Below the pieces are notes generated by a model. The model was given only the letters and a program-made list of their open reading frames with translations. It had not been told where the DNA came from and searched no databases. A stretch of DNA of 64,000 nt from Paenibacillus donghaensis. Lineage in GTDB: Bacteria > Bacillota > Bacilli > Paenibacillales > Paenibacillaceae. Made by a program: the position numbers and the translations under genes. Within the stretch, counting starts at the first letter, position 1. Each line of letters opens with the position of its first letter. The DNA lies in contig NZ_CP021780.1 in NCBI RefSeq assembly GCF_002192415.1, positions 1,550,001 to 1,614,000 of the forward strand. Direction: 5' to 3'. This document shows, piece after piece, positions 8,973 through 17,550 of the stretch.

Positions 8973-10172
8973 TTGGGAAAAGCATTAATTATTGGCGCTG
9001 GCGGCGTATCGAGTGTTGTTGTTCATAAATGCTGCCAGAACCCGGATGTATTCGAAGAGATCTGCATTGCCAGCCGTACGCTGGCGAAATGCGACGCTCT
9101 GAAAGATAAATTGGCCGGAGGCCGCACGAAGATTTCTACGGCTCAGCTTGATGCGGATAATACAGATGAGGTCATTGCGCTGATCCAGAGCTTCCAGCCG
9201 GATGTCGTTATTAATGTAGCTCTCCCATATCAGGACCTGACGATTATGGATGCATGTCTGGCAACGGGAGTTCATTATGTGGACACTGCCAACTATGAGC
9301 CGCAGGATACTGCTAAATTTGAATATTCCTGGCAATGGGCTTATAAAGAGAAGTTCGAGCAGGCGGGCATTACCGCACTGCTGGGCAGCGGCTTTGATCC
9401 TGGCGTAACCGGCGTATTTACGGCTTATGCGCAGAAGCATTATTTTGACGAGATCCATACGATTGATATTGTGGATGCGAACGCGGGCGACCACGGTTAT
9501 CCGTTTGCGACCAACTTCAACCCTGAGATCAATATTCGCGAGATTACAGCCAATGGCCGTTATTTCGAGAATGGCGAATGGATTGAAACTGCGCCGCTGT
9601 CCGAGAAAAAAGTCTACGATCTCCCGGAGATCGGCCCGAAAGATATTTACCTGCTGTACCATGAGGAATTGGAGTCGCTTGCGGTTAACATCAAGGGCGT
9701 GAAGAAAATCCGCTTCTGGATGACCTTCTCGCAGAACTATCTCAACCACCTGAAGGTGCTGGAGAATGTGGGCATGACCTCCATTGAGCCGATCCTGTAT
9801 GAAGGCAAGGAGATTGTTCCGCTGCAGTTCCTGAAGGCAATTCTGCCGGACCCGGCTTCGCTGGGACCAAGAACCAAAGGCAAAACCAATATTGGCTGCA
9901 TCATTCAAGGCACCAAAGACGGCCAGCCTAAAACGTATTATGTCTACAACGTGTGCGATCATGAGGAATGTTACGCAGAGGTCGGCTCCCAGGCGATTTC
10001 TTACACCACTGGCGTTCCTGCCATGATCGGCGCCATGTTAATTATAAAAGGAATCTGGAAGAAACCAGGCGTCTACAACGTCGAGGAATTTAATCCGGAC
10101 CCGTTCATGGAAGAATTGAACAAGCAAGGGCTGCCTTGGCAAGAGGATTTCTCGCCAACGCTGCTGGACTAG
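8973..10172 (+). CDS. Carboxynorspermidine/carboxyspermidine synthase (saccharopine dehydrogenase family)
   Basis: I place the start at TTG 8973 rather than further upstream, because GGGAGG sits at 8958-8963 and the Rossmann motif GAGGVSS begins just after; this gives 399 aa. The family condenses aspartate semialdehyde with a diamine using NADPH, giving carboxynorspermidine (from diaminopropane) or carboxyspermidine (from putrescine). The decarboxylase that completes the pathway follows nine bases after the stop, so the two genes form a polyamine operon independent of S-adenosylmethionine decarboxylase. The diamine substrate cannot be told from sequence alone. Cytosolic; no membrane segments. 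Confidence 0.9.
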   Translation: MGKALIIGAGGVSSVVVHKCCQNPDVFEEICIASRTLAKCDALKDKLAGGRTKISTAQLDADNTDEVIALIQSFQPDVVINVALPYQDLTIMDACLATGVHYVDTANYEPQDTAKFEYSWQWAYKEKFEQAGITALLGSGFDPGVTGVFTAYAQKHYFDEIHTIDIVDANAGDHGYPFATNFNPEINIREITANGRYFENGEWIETAPLSEKKVYDLPEIGPKDIYLLYHEELESLAVNIKGVKKIRFWMTFSQNYLNHLKVLENVGMTSIEPILYEGKEIVPLQFLKAILPDPASLGPRTKGKTNIGCIIQGTKDGQPKTYYVYNVCDHEECYAEVGSQAISYTTGVPAMIGAMLIIKGIWKKPGVYNVEEFNPDPFMEELNKQGLPWQEDFSPTLLD

Positions 10173-10181
10173 GGCCAGTTC

Positions 10182-11324
10182 ATGGATATTAATATCGATA
10201 TCAGCACCTTGCCGTCCCCCAGCTACCTTGTGGATGAGAGACTGCTTACCCGTAACCTGGAGGTTCTGAATTCGGTTCAGGAGCGTACGGGTGCCAAGAT
10301 TCTGTTGGCGCAAAAAGGCTTCTCCATGCATTCTTTGTATCCCTTGGTCGGTCAATACCTGCATGGCGTCACTTCCAGCTCGCTGTTCGAAGCCCGGCTG
10401 GGCTTCGAGAAGATGGGCAAAGAGGTGCATGTGTATGCACCGGCTTATGTAGACAGCGAGTTCGATGAGCTGCTGGGCTACAGCGACCATATAGTTTTCA
10501 ATTCCTTTGACCAGTGGAATCGGTTCAAGGACCGTGTGAAGCAGGCCGGGAAACCGGTCAGCTGCGGCATCCGCGTCAATCCGGAATATTCCGAGCTTGA
10601 AGTGCCGCTGTATGATCCTTGCTACAACTTCTCCCGCATGGGGGTAACGCTGCCGAACTTCCGGCCGGATGAGCTGGAAGGGATCGACGGAATTCATTTC
10701 CACACCATGTGCGAGCAGAATTCGGACACCTTGGAGCGTACGCTTCAGGTGGTTGAAGAGAAATTCGGCGAATACCTGCATGGGATGAAATGGCTGAATT
10801 TCGGCGGCGGCCATCACATCACGCGTCCTGATTATGATCTGGAGACGCTGGTGCGCTGCATCAACTACATGAAAGACAAATACGATGTGCAGATCTACCT
10901 GGAGCCTGGCGAAGCCGTAGCGCTGAACACAGGGTATCTGGTAGCTACTGTGCTCGACACCATGCACAACGGAATGGATATCGCCATTCTCGACACCTCG
11001 GCTGAATGCCATATGCCGGATGTGCTGGCGATGCCTTACCGCCCGAACATTGTTGGCGCCGGAGAACCGGGAGAATATGCCCACACCTACAGACTTGGCG
11101 GCATGACCTGCCTTGCCGGAGATGTGATCGGCGACTATTCCTTCGAGCAGCCGCTGAAGTATGGCGACAAGCTGATTTTCCTGGATATGGCCCACTATTC
11201 CATGGTTAAGAACCACACGTTCAACGGCGTGAATCTGCCTTCGATTGCTTCTTATAATGAAGAAGAGGGTATCAAGGTCATCCGCCAGTTCGCTTATGAG
11301 GATTTCAGTGGACGATTGAGCTAA
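10182..11324 (+). CDS. nspC: Carboxynorspermidine/carboxyspermidine decarboxylase
   Basis: 380 aa, the usual length for NspC. It is a PLP-dependent, alanine-racemase-fold decarboxylase: the PLP Lys lies in LLAQKGFSMHS near residue 45, with FGGGHH and EPGEA phosphate-binding and active-site motifs further on. It removes the carboxyl group from the product of the preceding enzyme to give norspermidine or spermidine. The gene shares the promoter at 8893-8921 and ends at a GC-rich hairpin. Norspermidine has biofilm roles in other bacteria; none is implied here by sequence. Confidence 0.9.
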   Translation: MDINIDISTLPSPSYLVDERLLTRNLEVLNSVQERTGAKILLAQKGFSMHSLYPLVGQYLHGVTSSSLFEARLGFEKMGKEVHVYAPAYVDSEFDELLGYSDHIVFNSFDQWNRFKDRVKQAGKPVSCGIRVNPEYSELEVPLYDPCYNFSRMGVTLPNFRPDELEGIDGIHFHTMCEQNSDTLERTLQVVEEKFGEYLHGMKWLNFGGGHHITRPDYDLETLVRCINYMKDKYDVQIYLEPGEAVALNTGYLVATVLDTMHNGMDIAILDTSAECHMPDVLAMPYRPNIVGAGEPGEYAHTYRLGGMTCLAGDVIGDYSFEQPLKYGDKLIFLDMAHYSMVKNHTFNGVNLPSIASYNEEEGIKVIRQFAYEDFSGRLS

Positions 11325-11341
11325 TCTCGTGTTCTATAGAT

Positions 11342-11374
11342 AACAGCCCCCGCCGGTATATGGCAGGGGCTGTT
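11342..11374 (+). terminator. Hairpin terminator after nspC
   Basis: AACAGCCCC pairs with GGGGCTGTT. The following T-run is short. The remaining roughly 290 bases to the next gene show no gene, only a possible TACAAT -10 near 11590. Confidence 0.65.
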
Positions 11375-11663
11375 TGCGGTAAGGGGGCGAAGCTGTTGTG
11401 GTGTGTGCTCGGAGGCAGCTATGTATGCAGGGGAGCTTGCTGCATATGTTGAGTTGTCAGATTGCTGAATGCAGCGGTAGCTACACAACTAACGGACTCC
11501 AGTGTCATCATGGCACCGTTCTCCATAAAGGTTATTGGCTGCCCTAAGGTTGCCGGAAATTAGGACTCTCCCTATAGGCCAGATTGTGATACAATAATTT
11601 AGTCTGTTTTTTGGAGCTGAACCGAGCAGGCAGGGATCGCATCTGAGGAGGAAATCAACACCG

Positions 11664-12287
11664 ATGAAACACGCATCATTTATAGCCGTGGAAGGGCCAA
11701 TCGGGGCCGGCAAAACCACATTAACCACCATGCTGGCCGCAGAGCTGGGTCTGCCGGTCATTAAAGAAATCGTCGAGGAGAATCCGTTCCTGGGCAAATT
11801 CTATCAGAATATGGATGACTGGAGCTTTCAGCTGGAGATGTTCTTTCTATGCAACCGGTACAAGCAGCTGGAGGACACCGTGCTGGAGTACATAGATAAA
11901 GGCAAGGCTGTCATTTCGGATTATCATATATACAAGAATCTGATCTTTGGCGAACGCACACTGAAGGGCACGAAACGGGACAAATACCGCGAAATCTACC
12001 ATGTGCTGACCGATGATCTGCCGAAGCCGAATATTATACTCTACATCAGAGCGGATCTGGACACCTTGCTGACCCGAATTGCCAAACGCGGCCGTTCCTT
12101 TGAGGCTGAAATGGATAATGCCTATCTGCAGCAGTTAATTGAAGATTATGATTCGGCGATGGCTTCGCTGGCGGTCACGGAACCGAACACAGTGATCCTT
12201 GCGATTGACGGGAATCAGTTTGACTTTGTGGAGAACCCGCAACATTTTGCCGAAATTGCCTCACAAGTAAAGGAGCTGCTAACATGA
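11664..12287 (+). CDS. dgk: Deoxynucleoside kinase, deoxyguanosine-kinase type
   Basis: 207 aa with the P-loop GPIGAGKTT near the N-terminus and the DYHIYKN segment seen in the Bacillus Dgk branch. It phosphorylates purine deoxynucleosides, salvaging them to dNMPs in the cytosol. GAGGAAAT lies upstream of the ATG. The stop overlaps the next gene by four bases (ATGA), matching the tandem dgk-dck arrangement known in Bacillus. Assignment to dGuo rather than dAdo is by resemblance and gene order. Confidence 0.88.
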   Translation: MKHASFIAVEGPIGAGKTTLTTMLAAELGLPVIKEIVEENPFLGKFYQNMDDWSFQLEMFFLCNRYKQLEDTVLEYIDKGKAVISDYHIYKNLIFGERTLKGTKRDKYREIYHVLTDDLPKPNIILYIRADLDTLLTRIAKRGRSFEAEMDNAYLQQLIEDYDSAMASLAVTEPNTVILAIDGNQFDFVENPQHFAEIASQVKELLT

Positions 12288-12934
12288 ATCCCTATAATAT
12301 CCCTGACAACGCTATTATCACTGTAGCCGGAACGGTGGGTGTCGGTAAATCGACGCTGACTGGCGCTTTGGCTTCACGGCTGAACTTTCAGACCTCGCTG
12401 GAGCAGGTGGACCAGAACCCGTATCTGGAGAAGTTCTATCATGATTTCGAACGCTGGAGCTTCCATCTTCAGATCTATTTCCTAGCCGAGCGCTTTAAGG
12501 AACAGAAGAAGATGTTCGAGCTGGGCGGCGGCTTCGTGCAGGATCGTTCGATCTATGAGGACACCGGTATTTTTGCCAAAATGCATGCGGATCAGGGCAC
12601 GATGTCCCCAACCGACTACCATACCTACACCAGCCTCTATGAGGCTATGGTAATGACACCTTATTTCCCGCATCCCCATGTGCTGATCTATATTGAAGGC
12701 AGTCTGCCGTCGATTCTGACCCGGATTCAGGAGCGCGGGCGCGAGATGGAGATTCAGACAGATGTCTCCTACTGGGAGCATATGCATGGCCGGTATGCAG
12801 AGTGGATCAATGGGTTCAACGCTTGCCCGGTGCTGCGCTTAAACATTGATGATTATGATGTCAACGATCCGGCGTCGATGGCCGATATCCTGATGCAGGT
12901 GGGGCGGACGGTTGGAGATCGGGCGTTAGTTTAG
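12284..12934 (+). CDS. dck: Deoxynucleoside kinase, deoxyadenosine/deoxycytidine type
   Basis: 216 aa with P-loop GTVGVGKST and the DRSIYED motif typical of the dAdo/dCyd kinase branch; an RERGREME lid segment lies near residue 150. It completes the deoxynucleoside salvage pair with the upstream kinase, with which it overlaps by four bases and is co-translated. The N-terminal halves of the two proteins are clearly paralogous. Confidence 0.88.
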   Translation: MNPYNIPDNAIITVAGTVGVGKSTLTGALASRLNFQTSLEQVDQNPYLEKFYHDFERWSFHLQIYFLAERFKEQKKMFELGGGFVQDRSIYEDTGIFAKMHADQGTMSPTDYHTYTSLYEAMVMTPYFPHPHVLIYIEGSLPSILTRIQERGREMEIQTDVSYWEHMHGRYAEWINGFNACPVLRLNIDDYDVNDPASMADILMQVGRTVGDRALV

Positions 12935-12965
12935 TATAAATAGTGTAAAAGAAAAGCGTTAAAGC

Positions 12966-13018
12966 AGCCTCAGAGGAGGCTATTTCATATAACAACAGCA
13001 CCTTATGGTGCTGTTGTT
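12966..13018 (+). terminator. Two tandem hairpins ending the dgk-dck operon
   Basis: The first hairpin is AGCCTC/GAGGCT (12966-12981). The second is AACAACAGCACC/GGTGCTGTTGTT (12991-13018). Confidence 0.7.
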
Positions 13019-13154
13019 GTGTGATTATGATCAGAATGTAAACGCATACGCAGGAAAAGGCAAGAATCGCAAGAAATATTAAGAGAATGTGAAATGGGCG
13101 GCGGCTATCGCGGAATATCGGGGGGAACGGGAGAATATCAGCGATTTTGAAAGT

Positions 13155-13182
13155 TTAAAATTGGAATAATATGCGTTATGAT
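13155..13182 (+). promoter_or_regulatory. Promoter candidate for the structured RNA
   Basis: A good -10 (TATGAT, 13177-13182) lies 16 bases after a weak -35 (TTAAAA, 13155-13160) and just ahead of the first hairpin of the RNA. Confidence 0.5.
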
Positions 13183-13187
13183 AGAGA

Positions 13188-13685
13188 CATCACCAAGGAA
13201 GCAACAAACATTCCTCAGGTGATTCGCTCAATCCTTAAATTAATTCATTAGTTTAAGAGAGGAGAGAAACCGATGTACCAGCGTTAGCGAAACATTCCGG
13301 AATCGGAGGCAGGATATCCAGGGCGAGGTGACAACGTCCTTGGTGCAGACCGTGGGAATGTGGGAACTAAGGCCAACCGTTGTTCAAGCGAAACCGGAGT
13401 CATCAGGAAAGTCCCATTCAAAGCAAGAACAAGCTTGCTAAGAAGGAGTGCGATTCCAGTGGAAAAGGTTAGCGAAGCGTACGAATACGAGGTCTCACAC
13501 TAGGAGAGGCGTCCGTGATAACGCAGCTCGTGAACATCGTGTACGCGGGAAATCAGCGGAAAAAATGAATAACAATACCGATGTGTAGCACATGGTTTGT
13601 TGCTGGAGGAAAAGATCGAATTGAATAGTTTAATTAAACCATAAATCCCCGGGCCTTAGACGTTAAGGTTACGGGGATTTATGTG
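13188..13685 (+). ncRNA. Candidate large structured RNA, about 490 nt, class not recognised
   Basis: No ORF of note lies on either strand, yet the interval is dense in pairing. Stems seen: TCACC..GGTGA with AGGAA..TTCCT inside (13190-13222); GAATG.TGGGA with TCCCATTC (13356-13365 with 13412-13419), enclosing a domain; a perfect AGCAAG/CTTGCT hairpin (13422-13439); GCGTAC.GA with TCGTGTACGC (13477-13484 with 13537-13546), enclosing another domain; AACAATACC.ATGTG with CACAT.GGTTTGTT (13571-13602). It is framed by a promoter candidate and a strong terminator. I could not match it to tmRNA, RNase P, SRP or 6S RNA. OLE-like RNAs or a group II intron remnant are possible, but no domain V-like hairpin was found. 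Confidence 0.6.
13643..13685 (+). terminator. Intrinsic terminator of the structured RNA
   Basis: AAATCCCC (13643-13650) pairs with GGGGATTT (13673-13680), with an inner CCTTA/TAAGG stem and T-rich tail. It can also serve the convergent gene at 13730. Confidence 0.85.
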
Positions 13686-13729
13686 TTTTTGTGCAGAAAA
13701 ATACATACAGCGGCAGGCTTCTCAGCTAA

Positions 13730-14485
13730 TCAGGTGTACTCGAAGCAGATTACCGCCTTGGCCAGCTCCCGGTCATAGAACAGATACACATTGTCGGCAG
13801 CGGCCGCTTGGAAGTAATACCCCGTAAAGCTGCCGATATAAGTGAGGACCTCGCCCTTGTTGTTCTTGGGCACATGGATCAGATTGGTTTGCTCGAACGC
13901 CAGCTGCTCTCCCAGCGTATCCCCGTATTCACTCATATGTTCCTGCCAATCCTCTGACTGAAAGCCTATATCATCCAGCACACCATTGATCTCTGGATAG
14001 GAGTGTTCCCAGCCCATAATGTGCTTGACTGTGAGATCCTGAACCAATTCATCGACGGATGCGAAATCTGAGTCATAAGTGGAATAGGGGTAGATACTAT
14101 GTATTTTCTGATACAATTGCTTGCGCAGCTCGTAATCCTCGCTGTTGAGGGCATAACCTTCCTCCTGATCTTCGCCGTATTCCTCCTCATTGATCCGGAA
14201 GTAATTCCAGTCCGCCTCGAATTTGTATTTGCCTTCAATCACATCGAAGCCGATCATATCCTCCTTGCAGAACGCGGTATGATAGGCCTGGGTCTCATCG
14301 CCCAAGCTGACGCCGTAGATCTCCTTGACTGACACGAAATGCACCCACTCATCCCGCTTCGGAAAAATACACTGCAAATTCACCGAGCAGATCGGCAAAA
14401 AATGCTTACGGTGGTTCTCGATATCATCATAAAATACATCCTCGTAGGCGGGGAAGGGTTTAATTAGATGCTCAGGTATGTTCAT
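13730..14485 (-). CDS. Hypothetical cytosolic protein
   Basis: 251 aa, acidic, with no signal peptide or membrane span, and not recognised. It is rich in Tyr, Asp and Glu, has a Trp-containing acidic middle and ends with a beta-rich segment (YIGSFTGYYFQ, VYLFYDRELAKAVICFEYT). Its general look recalls SMI1/KNR4 (SUKH) type immunity or partner proteins, but no diagnostic motif supports that. Stand-alone, convergent with the structured RNA. AAGGAGG lies upstream of the start. Confidence 0.6.
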   Translation of the reverse strand: MNIPEHLIKPFPAYEDVFYDDIENHRKHFLPICSVNLQCIFPKRDEWVHFVSVKEIYGVSLGDETQAYHTAFCKEDMIGFDVIEGKYKFEADWNYFRINEEEYGEDQEEGYALNSEDYELRKQLYQKIHSIYPYSTYDSDFASVDELVQDLTVKHIMGWEHSYPEINGVLDDIGFQSEDWQEHMSEYGDTLGEQLAFEQTNLIHVPKNNKGEVLTYIGSFTGYYFQAAAADNVYLFYDRELAKAVICFEYT

Positions 14486-14701
14486 TAATGTGTGCCTCCT
14501 TGATCGATTTAGGTGGTGAGAAGAGGGAATAGAAGCTAGTCTCTAGTATATAAAAAGAGGGGGTGGAAAGCCAGTTAAACCCCCTTAATATCTTTCTATA
14601 TAAGCTGCCCTGAGATGCTGGAGTAGAAGGTTAGGCTGGTCTCTGCGCATTTGCTCATGGTACAATAACCGGACAAGTGTGGAAGGATGAGGTGACTTTT
14701 G

Positions 14702-15883
14702 TTGAAGTATGATTTCAATCGTGTGATCGACCGCCGCAATACCCGTTCCTACAAATGGGACCAATCGGAGAAGCTGTTTGGAGACAAGGATATCATGCCG
14801 CTATGGGTAGCGGATATGGACTTCGAGAGTCCGCCCGCAGTCAAGCAAGCGCTGCTGCACCGTGTGGAAGAAGGAATCTACGGGTACAGTGTTCCCAGTG
14901 ACTCCTATAAGGAAGCTATCGTCGACTGGTACCGCAGACGGCATGATTGGCAGATCTCTCCGGGCTGGATTACGGATTCCCCCGGAATCGTGACCTCGCT
15001 AAGCTTCTCGGTGGAGCTGTTTACGAGCCCTGGGGACGAGGTGATTATCCAGTCTCCGGTGTATTATCCTTTCTATGATGTCATCCGGATGAATGACCGC
15101 AAGGTTGCCCTCAATCCGCTGCTGTTGCGGGGCGGCCGGTATGAGATGGATTATGCGCAACTGGAAGGGCTGATGCAGGGAGGAGCGAAGCTGCTGCTGC
15201 TCTGCAGTCCGCATAACCCAGGGGGGAGAGTATGGGAGCGTGAAGAACTGCTTCAGCTGGGCGAGCTGTGTCTGCGCTACGGGGTAACGGTGATATCGGA
15301 TGAGATCCACTGCGACCTGGCACTGCCGGGACACCGCCATATTCCATTCGCATCGCTGTCAGAGGAGCTGTCTGCGATAACCGTTACGACGCTTGCCGCA
15401 ACCAAAACCTTCAACCTGCCGGGTCTGCAGACCTCATATCTTGTCGCTTCGAACCCGGAGCTGCGAGTGAAGTTTGAACGCAAGCTGAAGACGCTGAGCC
15501 TGCATATGGCCAGCTTCCTGGCACCGGAGGCGGTGCAGGCCGCCTATAATGAAGGCGAGGAATGGCTGGATGCGCTGCTGCTGCATATCGACGGCAATGT
15601 TAATTACGCTATCGACGTTCTCACCCGGGAGCTGCCGCAGGTAGAGGTGATGCGTCCGCAGGGCACGTATCTGCTGTGGGTCGATTGTACCCGGCTGAAG
15701 CTGGACAGCGAAGGTCTGAAGCGTCTGATGTACAAAGAAGCGCGGGTCGCCTTCAACGAAGGCTCCGTCTTCGGCACCGAAGGGCAGGGTTTCCTGCGGA
15801 TCAACCTGGCTTGCCCGCGTTCCATTCTCGCCGAGGCGTTGGAGCGTTTCACGCGCGCCGCTGCTCCGTATGCAATGAACTAA
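14702..15883 (+). CDS. patB: PatB/MalY-type aminotransferase (cystathionine beta-lyase)
   Basis: 393 aa from TTG 14702; GAGGTG sits seven bases upstream, and a second TTG at 14699 is the alternative. It is a PLP fold-type I enzyme, with the PLP lysine in ATKTFNLPGL near residue 238 and the CSPHNPGGRVW substrate loop near 166. The MalY/PatB branch performs beta-C-S lysis of cystathionine or cysteine conjugates, giving homocysteine, pyruvate and ammonia. It is monocistronic and ends at a 17-bp hairpin. Confidence 0.88.
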   Translation: MKYDFNRVIDRRNTRSYKWDQSEKLFGDKDIMPLWVADMDFESPPAVKQALLHRVEEGIYGYSVPSDSYKEAIVDWYRRRHDWQISPGWITDSPGIVTSLSFSVELFTSPGDEVIIQSPVYYPFYDVIRMNDRKVALNPLLLRGGRYEMDYAQLEGLMQGGAKLLLLCSPHNPGGRVWEREELLQLGELCLRYGVTVISDEIHCDLALPGHRHIPFASLSEELSAITVTTLAATKTFNLPGLQTSYLVASNPELRVKFERKLKTLSLHMASFLAPEAVQAAYNEGEEWLDALLLHIDGNVNYAIDVLTRELPQVEVMRPQGTYLLWVDCTRLKLDSEGLKRLMYKEARVAFNEGSVFGTEGQGFLRINLACPRSILAEALERFTRAAAPYAMN

Positions 15884-15980
15884 GCTTTGTCGAACCGCCG
15901 GCTGCTCTCTGGGCCGGTGGTTTATTTAAAATATCAGAAAGTATAAGTTCTACCTGATCTTTTATCCTTCTATTTCTCGC

Positions 15981-16020
15981 AGAAACGGTTGCCGTCCCTA
16001 AAAGGACGGCAACCGTTTCT
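15981..16020. terminator. Perfect 17-bp hairpin, bidirectional terminator
   Basis: AGAAACGGTTGCCGTCC pairs exactly with its complement across a six-base loop. It lies between convergent patB and nagA. Confidence 0.75.
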
Positions 16021-16074
16021 GCTTGTTAAATAAGAATCTATATGTTTTAGGGGGAGCGAACCGTACCCCTTTAT

Positions 16075-16250
16075 TTAGTGGGTGCTCCATTCGATTGTTC
16101 CCCATGTCGATGATCATTGTCATCCGGGGCAATACGCTGCGCCCCACTTCGGCCAGCGCCTGGTGGGGTGAGCGTTTCGGTCGAAATCCATACGAGTTCG
16201 GGCGGAGGTCTACCTGAAGTCTGCCTGAAGATATCTTCCGCAATCAGTTG
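16075..16250 (-). pseudogene. Fragment of a group II intron reverse transcriptase
   Basis: On the minus strand a short frame reads RPNSYGFRPKRSPHQAL followed by AEV, the conserved RT0/RT1 segment of LtrA-type intron proteins, then a roughly 15-residue tail ending at IIDM. No start, no catalytic YADD and no maturase region remain, so it is a relic. It occupies most of the 15.9-16.35 kb gap between patB and nagA. No intact group II ribozyme was found near it. Confidence 0.65.
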
Positions 16251-16353
16251 CCTGTTTCTCGCCAAACCGATCCTTTCGCCGAAAAATCCTGTATTATTGC
16301 AGGAATTCACCCTAAAAGGCTGTATATCGATTCTCTCTAATTTAATTTTGGAA

Positions 16354-17550
16354 CTATGCTTGATTTGTGTGAATTTTGCGGCCGCAAACCCATACTCCGC
16401 ATAAATTCAATTCACCGTCAAGCAGCAGGATATCGCCGCGCTTGCCGGCTTCCAGGGTGCCCGTGCTCCGCTCTATGCCGAGTGACAGTGCCGGGGTAAG
16501 GCTTGCCGCGCGGGAAGCTTCTTCCAGGCTGAGGCCAACGGTCTGCACCAGATAACGAAAACCGCGAATCATCGTCAGTGTGCTTCCTGCCAGGGCTGCG
16601 GGATTTTCCTTGAGGGTGGCTATGCCATCCTTCACCACAACAGGCAAATCGCCGATTTTATATTCGCCGTCGATGAGCCCGGTGGCAGCCATGGCATCTG
16701 TAATGAGCAGCAGATTGCCGGCGCTTTTAAGCCGGGCCAGCAAGTCAATCGCGGCGGGATGAACATGAATGCCGTCCGCAATGATCTCTGCCCGTATCCG
16801 CTTATCGGACAGAACGGCTCCTGCGCTTCCCGGTTTGCGGTGATGCAGCGGCGTCATGGCGTTGAACATATGCACAGCCTGATTTAATCCGGCATCTGCC
16901 GCAGCAATAACCTCTTCATAAGTTGCATCGGTATGCCCGAGGGCTGCCGTTATGCCATGCTTTCTGAGCCAGAGAATAGCTGCCAGCGCACCCTCGCGTT
17001 CCGGTGCCAGGGTCACCTGCCGGATCAATCCCGGATATTCCGTTTCCCATTGTTCAAGCCATTCTATATTGGCCGGAACGATATGCTCGGGATTCTGCGC
17101 ACCGGACCATTTCGGGCTGATGAACGGCCCCTCCAGATGCATGCCCGCCAATTGGGCGAAGGGCATTGGAGCGGAACGGTACGTGTTCACCACGGACAGG
17201 ACGCGGTCAATGGAAGCCTTGGGTGCCGTCATCGTGGTGACAAGCATGGTGGTTGTTCCTTGTGAACTGTGGAATTCAGTAATAGCATCGAGTGACTCGG
17301 CATCACAATACATGAAGTCATGGCCGGCGCCGCCGTGCACATGCACATCGATGAATCCCGGAATGAGCAGACCCTCTGCGTCTTGTCCACTTGCCGGCCA
17401 GTGCGCATAATCTTCCGGCAGCCAAGTCGCTTCGCCCGCATAATGAATCTGGGCTTCAGAAACAGCAATGACCCCTTGATCAATCACGCCGCGGGGAGTC
17501 AATACTTTACCGAACAGCAGCTCTCCAGTTCCAGCGCTTATTTTAGCCAT
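16354..17550 (-). CDS. nagA: N-acetylglucosamine-6-phosphate deacetylase
   Basis: 398 aa of the amidohydrolase superfamily: HVHGG metal motif near residue 70, GHTDAT near 204, and ITDAM with the catalytic Asp near 280. It removes acetate from GlcNAc-6-P to give glucosamine-6-P for NagB. The gene overlaps the end of nagB by 13 bases, so the two are co-translated in an rpiR-nagB-nagA operon. It serves amino-sugar use and cell-wall recycling in the cytosol. Confidence 0.93.
   Translation of the reverse strand: MAKISAGTGELLFGKVLTPRGVIDQGVIAVSEAQIHYAGEATWLPEDYAHWPASGQDAEGLLIPGFIDVHVHGGAGHDFMYCDAESLDAITEFHSSQGTTTMLVTTMTAPKASIDRVLSVVNTYRSAPMPFAQLAGMHLEGPFISPKWSGAQNPEHIVPANIEWLEQWETEYPGLIRQVTLAPEREGALAAILWLRKHGITAALGHTDATYEEVIAAADAGLNQAVHMFNAMTPLHHRKPGSAGAVLSDKRIRAEIIADGIHVHPAAIDLLARLKSAGNLLLITDAMAATGLIDGEYKIGDLPVVVKDGIATLKENPAALAGSTLTMIRGFRYLVQTVGLSLEEASRAASLTPALSLGIERSTGTLEAGKRGDILLLDGELNLCGVWVCGRKIHTNQA

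Noticed and set aside
8985..9962. 325-codon ORF antisense to the carboxynorspermidine synthase
   Set aside because: It mirrors a clearly conserved enzyme, lacks a ribosome site and has no protein-family features.
10038..11216. 392-codon ORF antisense to nspC
   Set aside because: Shadow of the nspC codon pattern; no ribosome site or motif.
13400..13420. RNase P RNA, because AGGAAAGTCCC resembles its conserved region I
   Set aside because: The other universal P RNA regions and the closing helix are absent, and the sizes of the domains do not fit.
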